From Serilophus lunatus (Eukaryota > Chordata > Aves > Passeriformes > Eurylaimidae), in contig VXBA01003793.1 of assembly GCA_013399895.1 (NCBI GenBank), positions 6,116-70,115 on the forward strand: 64,000 nucleotides of DNA, written 5' to 3'. Shown here one piece after another: positions 13,901 to 27,000 of this stretch. The translations under genes and the position numbers were made by a program. Numbering within the stretch: the stretch's first letter is position 1; the number at the start of each line of letters is the position of its first letter. Under the pieces are notes generated by a model. It was not told the DNA's origin, searched no databases, and was given only the letters and a program-made list of their open reading frames with translations.

Positions 13901-15499
13901 TTGTTGTCTCATGAAAATGTAAACTACTTGAACTGCAAGTAGCAGGTACATCATTCTTCTTGCCTGAGAAGGGAAGGAAAAGGGAGAAAACATAATTTGG
14001 AAAAAAAACTGATAAATTTGTCAGTCTTTAAAGGGTGCTCTATTCAGATACTTATTTTTAATGATCCTCTCAAAAGTACAGTTCCCATTCTCTTTGTTTG
14101 TCCTCACAAATAGAGCATCTTTTGTTGCTGCTTTAAATGTATCAGTGCAGGAGGAGGCTGCTGTCCTGCAGAGCCAGGTGGCAGGGAGGGCAGGAGGACC
14201 TGGAAGCAGCATTTCTGGGGATCTTGGGAGCGTGGTGTCAGTTGAAGTGGTATAGGTATCCATGGTCAGGAGTTCAGTGCTCCTGTGATTTTAACTTTTT
14301 AAAAACTTTCTTCTTTTTTTGTAGCCTTGCTGGAGCATTCCCATTCTCATTACAAACTCTCAGTGTCATGCCCAGAACTGCCTGGCAGCAAGACTAAATA
14401 CACAAAGGAAGTATCCAAAACTGAGCAAATATAAATAAAAATATCCAGAACAACAGGACTGACATCAAGAAGGGCAGTTTATTTTTGTTCTTTGCTTCGT
14501 AGAATTACCAGGTGCTGACACAGGGTAAATTTGGAGAGTAGCAAATTTTTAACAGGCTTCTTACTTAAATGCGTTGTCTGGTCATCAGGAATATCTTTCC
14601 TCTTGAAAATGCCTAATTAAAAGAATTAACCTTACTGTAGACACGTAATATAAGCTTTTCACTGTTTCTGTTTCAGTGTAGGAAGGGCTAAACAGACTGA
14701 AATTTCTTTAAAATCAGCTTTGTCATCACTTGAGTTTGAACTGAACTCATGATATATGAGTAAGTTGTCTGCCTTGTGGCATATGAATACCCCCTAAATA
14801 TGTACATTTTTAATAGTCTGCCTGATTCAGTCTTTGTTGCTGCCAGGAAACCAAGATTCATTTTCATCATGTAGCATTAATAATGTTTTAAGCAGTTAAT
14901 ATTAATAAGGAATACCTGGGATTTCTTTCTTAGGAGATATCAAAGGACAAGTAGAGGGGAAGTATGGAGTAGGTTTGCCTTTTTTGATACAATTTTAAAA
15001 TGCCAGTGGCAACCTATAAAGTAAATAGTTCAGAAATACTAAATACTAGTTTTCTGCAGGAATTACTGCAGGCTGTGCTATGATGCTTCTAGCTTTCAGG
15101 CTTTTCTTTTTTAGCCTCTTGAAGGCAACTAGTACATGAAAACTCCCAACAACATAAGTCAACTCAGAAATTAGGAAGTCAATATTCCTGATCAGTTTCT
15201 TTTTTTTAGTACTGTAATTTCAAAGTATAATTTTCTGCCTTAAATATGCCTTCCTAGAACAACATCTTTGTTTCTTCTAGGAAGGTGAACTAAATAAGTC
15301 TTAAGTCAACAGAGTGGGACCTGACATTACATTATTTTATTCTAAAAATTTTTTTTAATTAGTGACTGGATATTATTTTTTTGTATATTTTTATTAGTGA
15401 AAGAAAATACAAAATTTGCCTGAATGCGTTTTCTGCATCTGGTCTGTAGATAACATTCCAATTATCTGAGTGCCCATCTGTTGTGAATATAATTACTAT

Positions 15500-15512
15500 T
15501 TTTTTTTTTTTA
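15500..15512 (+). repeat. Poly-T tract
   Basis: An uninterrupted T run in intronic sequence. No flanking retroposon body is recognised, so it is listed only as low complexity. Confidence 0.8.
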
Positions 15513-17881
15513 ATTCTTGCTTTATTCCCACTCACTGTGTGAAAGGACTTGGAATTGCATTTAACTGACATGAGAACAGTCTCCATACTCACATTGTCAT
15601 TGCACACTTTGCTTACCGGTGATGAAAGCAAACGGCAAACCTTACACGTGGTGAGCTGAGCAATGCCTCCCTGGTTTGGTGCTGGTACCTCCTGTAACAT
15701 CTGTGGTTAGATCCAGGATAAGCCTTACCTCTTCTCTTTCTTCATGCCCATTCTTGCTGAAGCAGAGTGGGGCTGCTCTGGCACTGGGCCAGACAGGGAT
15801 GTGGGCAGGCAGGAGTTTCTCCTCCTGGCTCCCTGGGCAGGAGCACTCCCTTCATCTGCCAGCACATCGCTGGAGCAGGGCTGTTATTCCCCTGGGTGGA
15901 GTTTGTAGATCATGGGAGAAGAAGAGAATGAATGGAGAATGTGCCACTGACTCCTGCATGTCACTGAGGACAGATCTCTCTTCCTTTTGTTCATCCCAGC
16001 TGACCATGTTTCAGTGAGGTGAGGGGCTCTTCCTGCTCCCGTCTTCTCATTTCTATGGGTCCTGCTGTCTCCATGGTCATGGGTTTAATACTATCTCAAT
16101 GCTTTGTGGCTATTTGATAGTTCTTGGTGTCAGCATGAGACTCAACTCTGGCCCGTCGGTGCCCTTGCACCACATCAGTATAGTGAAGGCAAAAGGAAAG
16201 AGCAGTTCCTCTGTCTTTGAACTCTTTCTGTAATTTGGTACATAAAAATTGTAGTTGTGCGATTTGAAACGCTTATTGTAACTCTAAATGCAGTGATAAC
16301 AAAGCCACCGGTTTTGATCCTCTGAAGATATAAGGACCTACCCCAACAGGGAGGATAAAGATGCACTAAAACTCTCACCAAGTATGTGGTATCTTCATAC
16401 AGACTGAACATCTGAGCAGGCCAGTTCGTTTTGATGCTGCGGTTATGCTACAGTCGTGTAGGTTTCTGTGTCCAGCTGAAGATTGTCATGTGTAATCCTG
16501 GAGAGATAAAATAGTATTCTCTTCATAAAGACAAAGATGTCTTAGACATTTGCCATTAACAGAGTGTCCTTTACTGTAATATTCTACCTGACGTGTAAAG
16601 ATCAGAGAGATTACATACTTTGTGATGTGCTGGATGTATTCAAAACTAATGAGTAGGAAAAAGTGCATTTTGAAGCGAAGGACATCAATTGCAGTGGACT
16701 GGTCATCCATGAATTAGGAGAGAAAATTGTGGCAGGTATTTCTGATAGAAGCTAGCATGGTATGTTCTTGGGCTTTTCAAGTAGATAAGTCTGTCTTTGC
16801 TACATTATTTTGTTGACATCTGGCAGTTTGTAGCTTGTGATCTTTTAATGCAGGGGAAAATGTTGGGAACTGATTAGGTCCCAGAGGAATTTTTCTTCTT
16901 TTGCTATGAACCGTAATTTATGTGGCTTCAATTTCTTTGTTATACAGCCCATTAAACTAAAATGTTTAGTAGTGACTTCTGGTTTGAGTTTTATCTGAAA
17001 TACTGATAAAGAGCTCTAAAGTTGACTTATTTTGTTCATGTGCACAAGCCATTGAGGCGGGTTCAATGTGTCTTGAAGAGGGAGAGAGAATAAAACATGT
17101 TGGCAGGGGTCTTGGACAATAGTTGATGTGGCATATTGTTAATTGCAGTAATTATAAAGCAGTTTGGAAATTCCCAGCTGCTGGTTTTGAAGAGCCTTAA
17201 GTATTCTGCCAAGAGGTGGCAATTTTCATGTCAAAAGCCAATGTTACTGGTCTTTTTTTTTGTTGTTGTTACTTCTCAGATAACCCAGATAATTTTCCCT
17301 AGTCCTGCCTATCTCAAAATGACTGCACTTTGTCTGGAGAGCCACAGGTCCATCTTGTTTCTCCCTGTGTGCTTGTTTGAACTCGTGTATTGGTCACAAC
17401 AGTCAACCCAAGTAAAAAATGTAGATCACTCTTTCTTCCTTTACACTGTTTTAAAACTTCTTGATTTCTCACTATTTTACAGAATTTTTATAAAGTGAAT
17501 GTTGTATGTCTTACTGTGTGTACTGTATATTTCCAGAGCTGCTTTTGATCTTCCTGTGTATGAAACACATGAGACCTGGAAAATGTTTTGGTATAAACAT
17601 GCAAAGTGGTTTAATCTTTCCAGGGTTCTGATACTTGATGCTGCTCTTGAGGCTGCCTATTTCACAGTTATCTCTCTCTTCTGCTGCTCGAGAAACTGGC
17701 CTGATTGCGTTTGTTGGTTTTTGTCTCACTGTATACTAAATGGGTATTGCATGGCAAACATTGGTTAAAGTTTTACTTTGCTTTGTGTCTGGGTCACTTT
17801 TGTTTCCACAAACTGTTGGGTTTTGTAGGTGTTGTTGGTATGTTGATTTATGAACTTCCTGTTTTTAAATGCTATATACAG

Positions 17882-17962
17882 GAGACTCTGCCTGGATATG
17901 AGGTACTGAGGGGGAAAAAGAGCATCACACTTGGCTGCTCACCTTGCCCACTTGACTAAATA
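17882..17962 (+). other. NCOA7: 5' leader part of the start-codon exon
   Basis: A splice acceptor (…TATATACAG, AG at 17880-17881) precedes 81 bases of leader before the NCOA7 ATG. A TAA in frame with the ATG lies at 17957-17959, two codons upstream, so the protein cannot extend further 5'. The ATG at 17963 has A at -3 and G at +4, a strong initiation context. The acceptor is inferred from sequence only; a more upstream acceptor would only lengthen the leader. Confidence 0.7.
17898..17909 (+). promoter_or_regulatory. Minimal upstream ORF (3 sense codons + stop) in the NCOA7 leader
   Basis: ATG AGG TAC TGA encodes M-R-Y-stop, with G at -3. It ends 53 bases before the main ATG and is out of overlap with it, so re-initiation at 17963 is possible. 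Whether ribosomes use it is not visible from the sequence. Confidence 0.55.
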
Positions 17963-18012
17963 ATGGAGACCAAGGAAGAAAAGAAGGAGCGACGACAAGG
18001 CTATTTTGCTCG
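17963..18012 (+). CDS. NCOA7: NCOA7 coding exon 1 (residues 1-16 and first 2 bases of codon 17)
   Basis: Encodes METKEEKKERRQGYFA plus CG of an Arg codon. The donor is CG/GTAAGG at 18013. The highly charged start is the known NCOA7 N-terminus, close to the human form. The start is fixed by the in-frame TAA just upstream and a strong Kozak context. Confidence 0.95.
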
Positions 18013-21000
18013 GTAAGGTTACAGGGTTTATTTCAATGTTGATTGAAACCTGCAGCAGCGTGTATCCAGAAAGTGCTTTCCCTGCTGTGTCCCTAAGGTT
18101 GGAGTGGTGATTTTTTTTATTCGGGGTAGTGGAGAGAATTATAATTGTAATTTGTAACACTAAACTATTCTTGGGTACGCAACTGAAAATTGCACTGTAT
18201 TTGAACTTCCAGCATCCAGTTCCTGGAGAATGTTTATGAAAACAAACATACCTAAAACATGAATGTTTCTAAACTTAAAGTTTATATGCTTTCAATTAAA
18301 CCACAGACTAAGTATTATCTCATAGAATAAGACCAGCTAAGAAGGGTTAAGGTGTCCAGGTTGTATCATCTCTGTGGTGACCAGTGACAGGACCCGAGGG
18401 AATAGCCTTTGAAGTTTGGTCAGGAGAGGTTTAAGTTGGATATTAGAAAAATGTTCTTCACCCAGAGATGGTTGATTGGGCACTGGAACAGGCTCCCCAG
18501 AGAAGTAGGCACAGCACCAAGCCTTACAGAGTTCAAGAAGCATTTAGACAATGCTCTCAGGCATGTGGTGTGACTCTGGGGGATGGTACTGTGCAAGGCG
18601 AAGGGTTGGACTCGATGATCATTGTGGGTCCCTTCCACCTCAGCATATTCTGTGATCTTGATAAATAAAAGTACTGTTTTTTCAGTAAATCATTTTTGCA
18701 ATTTGGAATTAATGATTTGGTGTTTTTTTAAGAAATAAGTGATTTTGCTTTCCTAATAACTTGTTAATGTCTTTTTTAATATAAGAAGTCTGTAATCATC
18801 TCTGAGCTCTAATGTACAAGAAAAATCAAAGCTCACTTACTCCTGGGAGGAATAGGGAATAAGTATAAAAACCATCTTTGTCTCAAGGATTTTTTCTGTA
18901 CTGTGGAAGAGGAGAGTCATATGCTCTCTCCACTCAGTACTTAATAAGTTATTGAAACTGCAGTAAACCAGTAGCCTTAGTGCATTAGAGACATCTAGAG
19001 ACGTGCCTGTCACACCACTTAAAAGCAGTAGTGTGGGGAAAAGTTGTTACTTCTTTATTGCTATTCAGCTGGCGAGTAGTGGTGGCTAAAGATTTAATGC
19101 CAGTTTTTGTTCGTCTGTTAATGGCTGGTGACTTGCTTTCCATTTGGAGAAATGCAATTATATTGATGCTGACAGAAAGGAATGTGCAATTTGGGATTCT
19201 GAGCAGGGGAAATTGGCAATGGCACCTGTAGCAGAGGACGCATTAAGAAGAATAAAGCAGGAATAACTGAAGGAATTGTACTGAGGAAGAAATAATTTTG
19301 TATAAAGGAAGAGTCAGGCTTTGAGACAGGTGTCTGAGTAAGATGCTTTAGTATTAAGAACGTTCTGAGTTCTTTCTAAGTGCTGTCTGCAAAACAAATG
19401 GAAAGCCCCAAGAGGCTTTCAGAAAAGTTCCTTACATTGTATATAATCTGTTGTGCATGTTTTCTCTTTCATCTTGTGGCTGTTGTCTTCTAAAAATTCA
19501 CATGAGCAGTATGTCTTGTATGGGCATAGGACATTGAGCAAGGTTCAAAAAGATCCAAAACCAGTTCTTAGTCCTAGGATTTTACTGCTATGTAACTTTG
19601 GGGAGGTCACCTTTCTCTGTCCCAGCTTGCATCTTTTTTCTCTCTATAGGTTGCAGGCTCTTAAGTGAAGTCCCTACTCTACGCAAACCTGTGTGTGATT
19701 TTTACAAGACTGTTTTTGCAGACCCTAAGTCATATTCTAATAGAAGCTAAAGTATGTCAGTAGGTGGTATGCCTAGCCAGCATCCCAAAGTGCCTGACTT
19801 CCCATCAGAAGACACCTTTTGGCCTTCAGGGTAGTGTAATTCTTGTGCCTCCTGGACAGCTTTTTGTGGGAGTGGCACTCAGTTTCTGAGTGGTTACACT
19901 AGCAATTGTTGGAAAGGTTAGCTTAAGAACCCCAAAGTACTATGTGCTGCCAAACCAGCTCCCAAACTGAAAGAGAGGAAGCAAGATGAATACGAAATTG
20001 TCTGCATGTTTGTTCCCCAAATTTAGTTTTATAAATATGTAACCAAGCTTATTTATACTTTAAAATATTTGAAATTTCTCTGTAGAAGAAAGCCATTATA
20101 TCTTTCCACTACAATTGGTCATGGTCTGAGTGCCTCAGTTTTCCCGTGTCTTTTCCCCTCCCTATGACAAGTGAACCTGAAATAAAACCCTCCCCATCCA
20201 TTTTTGCCTCTTACCAAACACTCTTTACCCTCTGTATTTTGTGGTCAAGGACTTATTTTTTGCCTTGGTTGGGAAGAAATGAAAAAGTAACTTTTCAAAT
20301 AAAACAGAAGTGTCTACAAAACTTTTTAAAGAGCAGTTTAGACTCCTTATATAGATGTTACAGCTCATGGGAGTTTAACAGGCAAGAAGAAAAAGTATAA
20401 CAGTAACATGCAAGCACAAATTTCTCGTATGCAGTATGTCCTTATTTAAAACTGTTACTCCTACTTGAAGGCTATTCTGTGTGAAGGCTATTCTGTGTAG
20501 TTAAATTTTCTTGCCTAATTTTTCAAACCTTGATTTTAGGCTCTTCTCTTGACTTCTGTCACTGGCTCCCAAATGGATCAATGTCTGTGTTGGTATCCAC
20601 GAAGTCCAAAAATAAATGGCACAGTGTAATGTAGACCTGCAGTGGCACATCTGTGTCTATTGTGTCCCTGACTGTACTGGGACATTTGTTGCTTTTTATT
20701 GTGATTGTGTGGCCTTGAGCCCAGGTACAACTTGCTATTTCCCTCTGCCTGTGCATCTTCCCTCTCACCTTACAGAATGGAAAGCTTCTCTTTTCCCTTG
20801 CCCATTGCATAGTGTCAAGTTCTTGGGTATTGTGCCTCATAAATTAATAGCTGTTAAAAATTTAAAAAGAAATTACCAAAATGAGTGATGTGTGTCACAA
20901 GGAAATAATTGCTAGTCTGGAAGGCAGAATGTACAGCTTGAAACTGGAATTGGTTTGCAAGTGCTGTTGTGTGATACTGGATATATTTGGACAAGAAGTT

Positions 21001-24000
21001 CAAGTAAATGAGAAATCATAATGGGAGAGTTTGAATAGTTTTCTGAAAGAATGACTAAAGAGGGTCTTCTAGTTTTAAGTTTTCTGTGTCTCAACTTGCA
21101 TCACCGTGAGTCACTCAGCATTTTCTGTGCTTCGTTCGGTCTATGTCAAGTAGCTGTCTACTGTTGTCTTAGCAGTGAAAACAAATAACTATGATTTCTT
21201 TGAGAAAATGTTGCTTTTCAATAAGTCAACAAAATGCTTACATTAATTTTATTAATTGTTATGTCTCCAACTTGTTGTGACCTTCATCTGAAGAATGCTG
21301 TGTGGAAATGTACAATACTTACATTGAATGATTTCTTAATGGTTTCCAGGGGAACTATGAATTTTTGTTCCAGTTTTTTTTTGGTCACTACTGAGAGCCA
21401 GATTTGTGAAGTTGAAGATGAAAGAAAAATATCAGGGAAAACATTCTCACTGAGATTGGGGTGCTTTTGTGTTTATTGCATTTACATTGGTCTTATTGCC
21501 ATCGTTCTTTTGAAAAAACTACATAAATGTCTAGGACGTGCTCCCATCTCAGCAGGCAGAAACTCCCCTTAGCTACTGTGTCAGAACCCGAAGCCTGTTG
21601 TACAACCTGATGTTCACCTTATGTTTCCCTATGGTGTGTATATATAAGGGAAATCAAGGAACTCACATCATGTTTTAATTTCATTTATATTCTTGACTTA
21701 GATACCTAATTTTACATCCAAACAGATGAAGACTTACACATTCAATCCAAGATTTACAAAGATACATATGAGTGTTTGCTGCAGTTATTTAGTTTTTACC
21801 AGGCTCTGATTTACAGGGTTTTTTGCCCCATTTACTTATTTTTTAATGCCTAAAAATAAGTAAAACAAACCATAAAACAAATGCTATAGAGATTTTCAAT
21901 CACACTAGTTGTTTATGACCTAACCTTAGCCTTCCTTTTAAACATTCACAACAATTCCGACAACAGGAATCATTGATACATAGTTACTAAGCTGTAAGCA
22001 GCTGGAGTTTGGAAAGCTTAGCTGGAGAAGGAGACATATTGTTATGGTCTTTCTCTAATCCTTGCTCTGGGCAGCTGTTGGAAGCAGAATGTTGGCTTGC
22101 AAAGGTCCTTGGTCTAACACACTGTGGTCACTCCAAGTTAACAGGTTTTGTAAGCATCTCCTTTGGAATTTTTCTGCCTTCTATTTTATTTCCTTATTCA
22201 GTCTTTGTACCCTTTGTAATTTTTATTCCTGTGGCTATTAAGAAATGGGAAGATGATGAAATAAGAAAAATGCAGCAAGCACAGAGGGAACGTGTAGAAA
22301 GAAGATATCAGTGGTGTGTAGGGCAAAGGAAAACCTAGATAAGGAATATGTGCACAAACATATTTTCTTGAGGGCATCTCCTGTCCTTTTCTTGTTGGCC
22401 AGACTCATTTTATCTATTCAACAGGCTTCAAATGTTAGGTGCTCCTCAGTTCACTACTTCTTGAGCAGTTGCCTCCTCGCAATTGTTCTTACTCTGCTGA
22501 GCCAAAGTGTTGATGTTTAGTCAGGTTTCCTGTGGCACCCATTATTTATTTTTTGCTTTTAGAAGGAAAAGTTTCCACACATTGTTTTTAAAACAAACTG
22601 TCATAGGGGTTTATCTTGGGTGTGAATAATAGTCAAGCCAAGATCCTGGAGATGCTTAAATATTTTTAAATGATTCTAGGAAGTAATACATCATTTCAGT
22701 TCATCTGTACAATGGAAATATCTTAGCTCTGCTTCCAGACATATAAACATTAGCTCATAATCCTGATACTGAAACGAAATAACAGTGTTACATTTTACTA
22801 ACATTGTTTAAGCCCATAATTTGTATGCTTCTTGCATTTTATTTTGTAAGAAAAGGCTGAATATATCATTACTTCAGATTTATGGGGTCCAGTGTTTGTT
22901 ATTTCCCCTGTTATTTAGTGTTGCATGTTTGGGATAGTTGATTTACTACATTGGATGCTAAAGAGAAGCCATAAAATATTTTCTGAACCACAGAGTATTG
23001 TGATTTACCTTTCAGTTACTTAAAATGGAGGAGTTTTCAATGTTTTTAGCAGACTTTCTGCCTGCTGCTGTGTAAATTAGTGTTTTAGCTGTCTTTTGCA
23101 ACTGTTGTACTTGACGTTGAAAATGTCTAGAATTTCACAGACAGCAGCACTAAGACCTTTGAGTAGAGCTTTGGGAGGTTGGTTAGGTCCTTCAGATGCT
23201 TGAGAGACACGTGCTATTCATTGCTTACAAACTTACTGTTGTATATATATATATAAAAGAAGTTTTCTTTTTATCATAGAGTTAAACCAGGAGGATGAGA
23301 GTTGGGAGGGAAATGGAACCTGATTTTTCTGAAGAGTATCACAGTACATGAGAAAAGTATGTTGTACAGTTGTGTATTTTGGGAACTGTTTCCTCATCTC
23401 ATGTTGCAATTCCTTTCTGGAATCTGAGGTTTTTATGTTAGCAGTCTTTTAATTCTGTTGCACAGGATGGGAGTCAGAAGAAGCTCAGGAATTTTTTTCT
23501 ATTTAGTCTTTGAATCACAGAATTACTCCCAGTGTGAGTGCTTCCTCTGGGAAATGTAATCAAGGTAGTGGTTTCTGCAGTCTCAGTTCTTTCCAGTGCT
23601 TTCATCCTCAAGAGCAGTGAAGTCGTTTAGAATTGAAAAAGAATTTTGTTACTGGTAACAGAGTTAGTGAAAGTATTTAATGAGGTGAGGCTTTCGTCAG
23701 AGTTCTTCAAAACTTTCCAGTACCAGAAATGCTGTTTATGGAGATACAAACCTTGCACAGACAGGAAACATGGTTAATCCTCTCACCTGTTCACTTCCCC
23801 CCTGCATGTGAAGTGAGACTTCAGTAACAGTGTGGGCTCTGTAAAAAGAGGCTTTTTTTAGGAGAGAGAAGAAAAATGGAGTTTTGTGATGTTCTTGGGG
23901 TTGTTTTGAGGGCTACATCACAGACTCTACAGAGAAAAGAGTTTATTTAACCTTCAAACATGCTGTGTCACACCAGTAACTCCACAATTTTTCACCTTGC

Positions 24001-27000
24001 AGGATTTGTGTAAGGCTGAATTGTTAGGCAGAAGCTTTTCTCAAGGGGACCTTTGGATGTCTCTTAACAGCCTTTAGAAAGAAGCTTATTTAGCCTCTTT
24101 TTTACAATATTAATAGTTGCACAATAGGCCTCTTGATGTCTGTTCAGTTTTGATAAGAGTTACTATTAACATAGTTGCAATGTATTTTGTCTTCCTCCAC
24201 TTCCCTTCCCTGTGAATGCCAGGCATGAGGACTGTGCTGGACATTCCTGATGGGCCGTGCCATTTATCTTTTTCCTCATGGAGGCATTTAAAGAATATCT
24301 TAAAGGTTATAGAATTTGAAGGTCTTCACAAGATGGCTTTCTGGATAGGTGAGGTACAGACTTCTTACTGTAACTGATATAATTATTTTTTTAAACTCCA
24401 CTGTTTCTGTAATGTCTGCAGGTATAGTCTGGTCCCTTCAGATTCCCAGACATGTTTTCTCTTCTGCTCTTAGGTGCTCTATGTACCTACTGCATAAAAT
24501 TCTGCTTAATCCCAGTGAACTCTTTTAAAATTAAGTCTATCTTAAATACTAGTGGAAATTCAGCATTAATACTTGGCAGGTGTGTGGTTCCACCGTTGAT
24601 TTTTAAAGCGTTATTGCATAAGATGCAATATCCAGCTCAGCCTTCTGGCTTTGCCATGTCTTTTCTGGATGACAGAGCTGCATCACTGAGCTGCTACGGT
24701 GTGAAGGTGCCCCCCAGAAGCAGCCACCTATAGAGATGCCTGATGGTTCTGACTTTAGTTGTGCTCTTAATCATCCTTTGCTCATGCTCTGAGAAATCCT
24801 AGCTGTCTAATCTTGTGGCAGCAGTCCTGGTCAGCTCTCCCGTGCTTTGTACTGCCTGGTAGTAGGGAGTGGGGTGCTCAGTGTTTTGAGAAGAAAAGTC
24901 AGTATTGTGAGATATGTTGGAGTTTACTGGGTTGAAGAAAACATGGGGTGATAAGAAACTAGATGTGTCCCTTCTGAGAAGGTGAGGGTGTTTTTGGCCC
25001 ACAGATTAAATAACCTGCCTTTGTTTCTGCTGCCTCTGATTCAAGGCTATTGCCTGTTTGGTTTTGTCATGTGCTGTGCTACATTGTATTGTTGGCTTGA
25101 CTGGTAGGATGGTCTATTTCTGGTAATGGTGCTCCATGTTTAAAGGAAAAATGTAGGAGTAATACCTGCAGGAATGTGCTTTTAGAAAAAGGCAGGTTTT
25201 CCCCCCTCTGTCCGAGAGATTGTAAAGCATTATATGGCTAACTAAGGAAAGTCTGTCTGTAAGAAAGGCAATGCTGTGGATCCTCCATGGGTACACTGGG
25301 TGCCTGTTTGGTTGCACTGTATCTGAACTGTTAATTGCATGTTCTAAGTTTCTGCTGCGTGCCTGTGCATGTTGGGCTCCTGACTCCTGCCTCCCCAAGG
25401 AACTGAGGTTTTTTCCCAATGCTCTGGGCTTTGAACAGGGTAGGAGGTTGTGTGGATTTTTCAGATGACCTTAGGTTCCCTATGGTAAACTTTCATGCCC
25501 TCAGTGTTAATCCAGCTTCCAGACTGCGTTTTGAAAGGATTTCTACCTACCCGACCCTGCTCCTGCCAATCTGATTGGAGGAAGGTGAGTTGTAGGTGTG
25601 AGGTGGGTTTTTTTTTGTCCTAGTCTGTAGTCTGGGCAGGGAGCGTTTCCTAGGATCATCTGAAATTTGAGCATGTATGTTAGCTATGCACTAAATCTCT
25701 CATGCTATTCCATTGACATCTGTGGGATTCTTCCTGTTGATTTGTGTGAAAGAAAATCCCAAGGAGAGCAGCAGAACTGTTAGGAATTTGGAGAAGAGGG
25801 AGATAATTGTTCTTACTCTGGAAAACCTTTGTAATGTAAAAGAGCCATAAATCAACTCTTTAGGTGTCCTAATGCACTGAGCATTTTCCTGTGAGACAGC
25901 AGTCTCTGGCACAAACAAATTGTCTTGTATACCACTTAATATACTGATAATAACTTCAGGTTTTTACCACTATTTTTCGTGAATGGCTGTTTTTATTTCA
26001 GTAGACTTAAACTTAACTGCTAGCCAATCACAAGTAAGCTTAGTTTAAATTATATTTTATGCTTTTGGCATAACAGTGTATTTCTATCGTGGATTTTTGC
26101 TTTCAGTAATGCTTCTATAAATAAATGGCTTTAAGGTGTTAATCGCATGTTTCAGTCAGACAATCTTTAAAATCTCCTTAAGTGGAAGATTTATCTGTAT
26201 GTTCACTATCTGTGTTAAAAAGATGATGCTTCTCTTCCTACCTGGACCACCGAGGGTGATGCATGTAACAGTTCTGCTTGCCTGAGGCTGAGAAGGATTT
26301 TTTGTTATTATGGAGGTATTTTGCATTGCAAATGCTGCCAAAACTCTTTTTTTAAATTTTTTTTATTTATCCATCCAAAACTATTGTATATGACTGTTCC
26401 CATGCATGGACTAAAGCATTTCACCAATTTTATATATTTGAAGAACCATACTGTTAGGTTTAACAGAAAGGTGGAAGTTCTTTGTAGGAACTGAGCTGTA
26501 CAGGCTGGGGTGGTGGGAGCAGGTCCAAAGCCCTGTGGTTTCAGGGTGAAGTGCCAAGGCACTCAGAGAGGAGGGGAGGTCAGCAGCTCCCTACCCACCT
26601 ACTGCAGCAGGAGTAGGACCCAGCATGCCAGGAAGCTTTCCTTCCCAGCTCAGAAGGGAATACACAAGTGGACATAGTGGCAGGCAGCAGGACAGGGTGT
26701 TGCAGAGCACCTCCCTTATCTGGCAGTGGCCAGCCAGATTTGCTAGGAGGTCGTTGTCCTTGAAAATAGCAGGAGACTGTAAATAACTCGTGGCCTGCTT
26801 CCCCACCACCCTCCTGCTTTGCATCTGCAGGGAGGAGGCAAGCAAAGCCTCTGGATGTGCTGCAGCCTGGGTGCATGTGGGTGCTGCAAGGAACAAGGCC
26901 ACTTGGTGTTAAGCAGAGGGACTCCCTTAGATCAAATTCAGGAGCATTATGACTTTCGGGTTTCCTCACCTTGTTGCTCTGGTTCAGCCTCTGCCTGAAG

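Larger units (their letters stand above)
231..17881 (+). other. Non-coding stretch: probable 5'-leader intron(s) of NCOA7
   Basis: No coding exon is recognised here on either strand. Open frames are short and lack family resemblance; the longest is a 189-codon frame on the - strand at 5622-6191. The stretch contains CR1 fragments (about 6822-6878 and 10618-10935) and low-complexity T-rich tracts (for example near 15500). One or more non-coding leader exons could be hidden here, but none can be placed without transcript data. Confidence 0.7.

Noticed and set aside
18337..18668. Small open frames on both strands
   Set aside because: They lie entirely inside or across the CR1 copy at 18368-18660, so they are repeat-derived.
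20126..20165. GTGCCTCAGTTTTCCCG as a further MIR relic
   Set aside because: A single short match of a common phrase with no flanking core; not enough.
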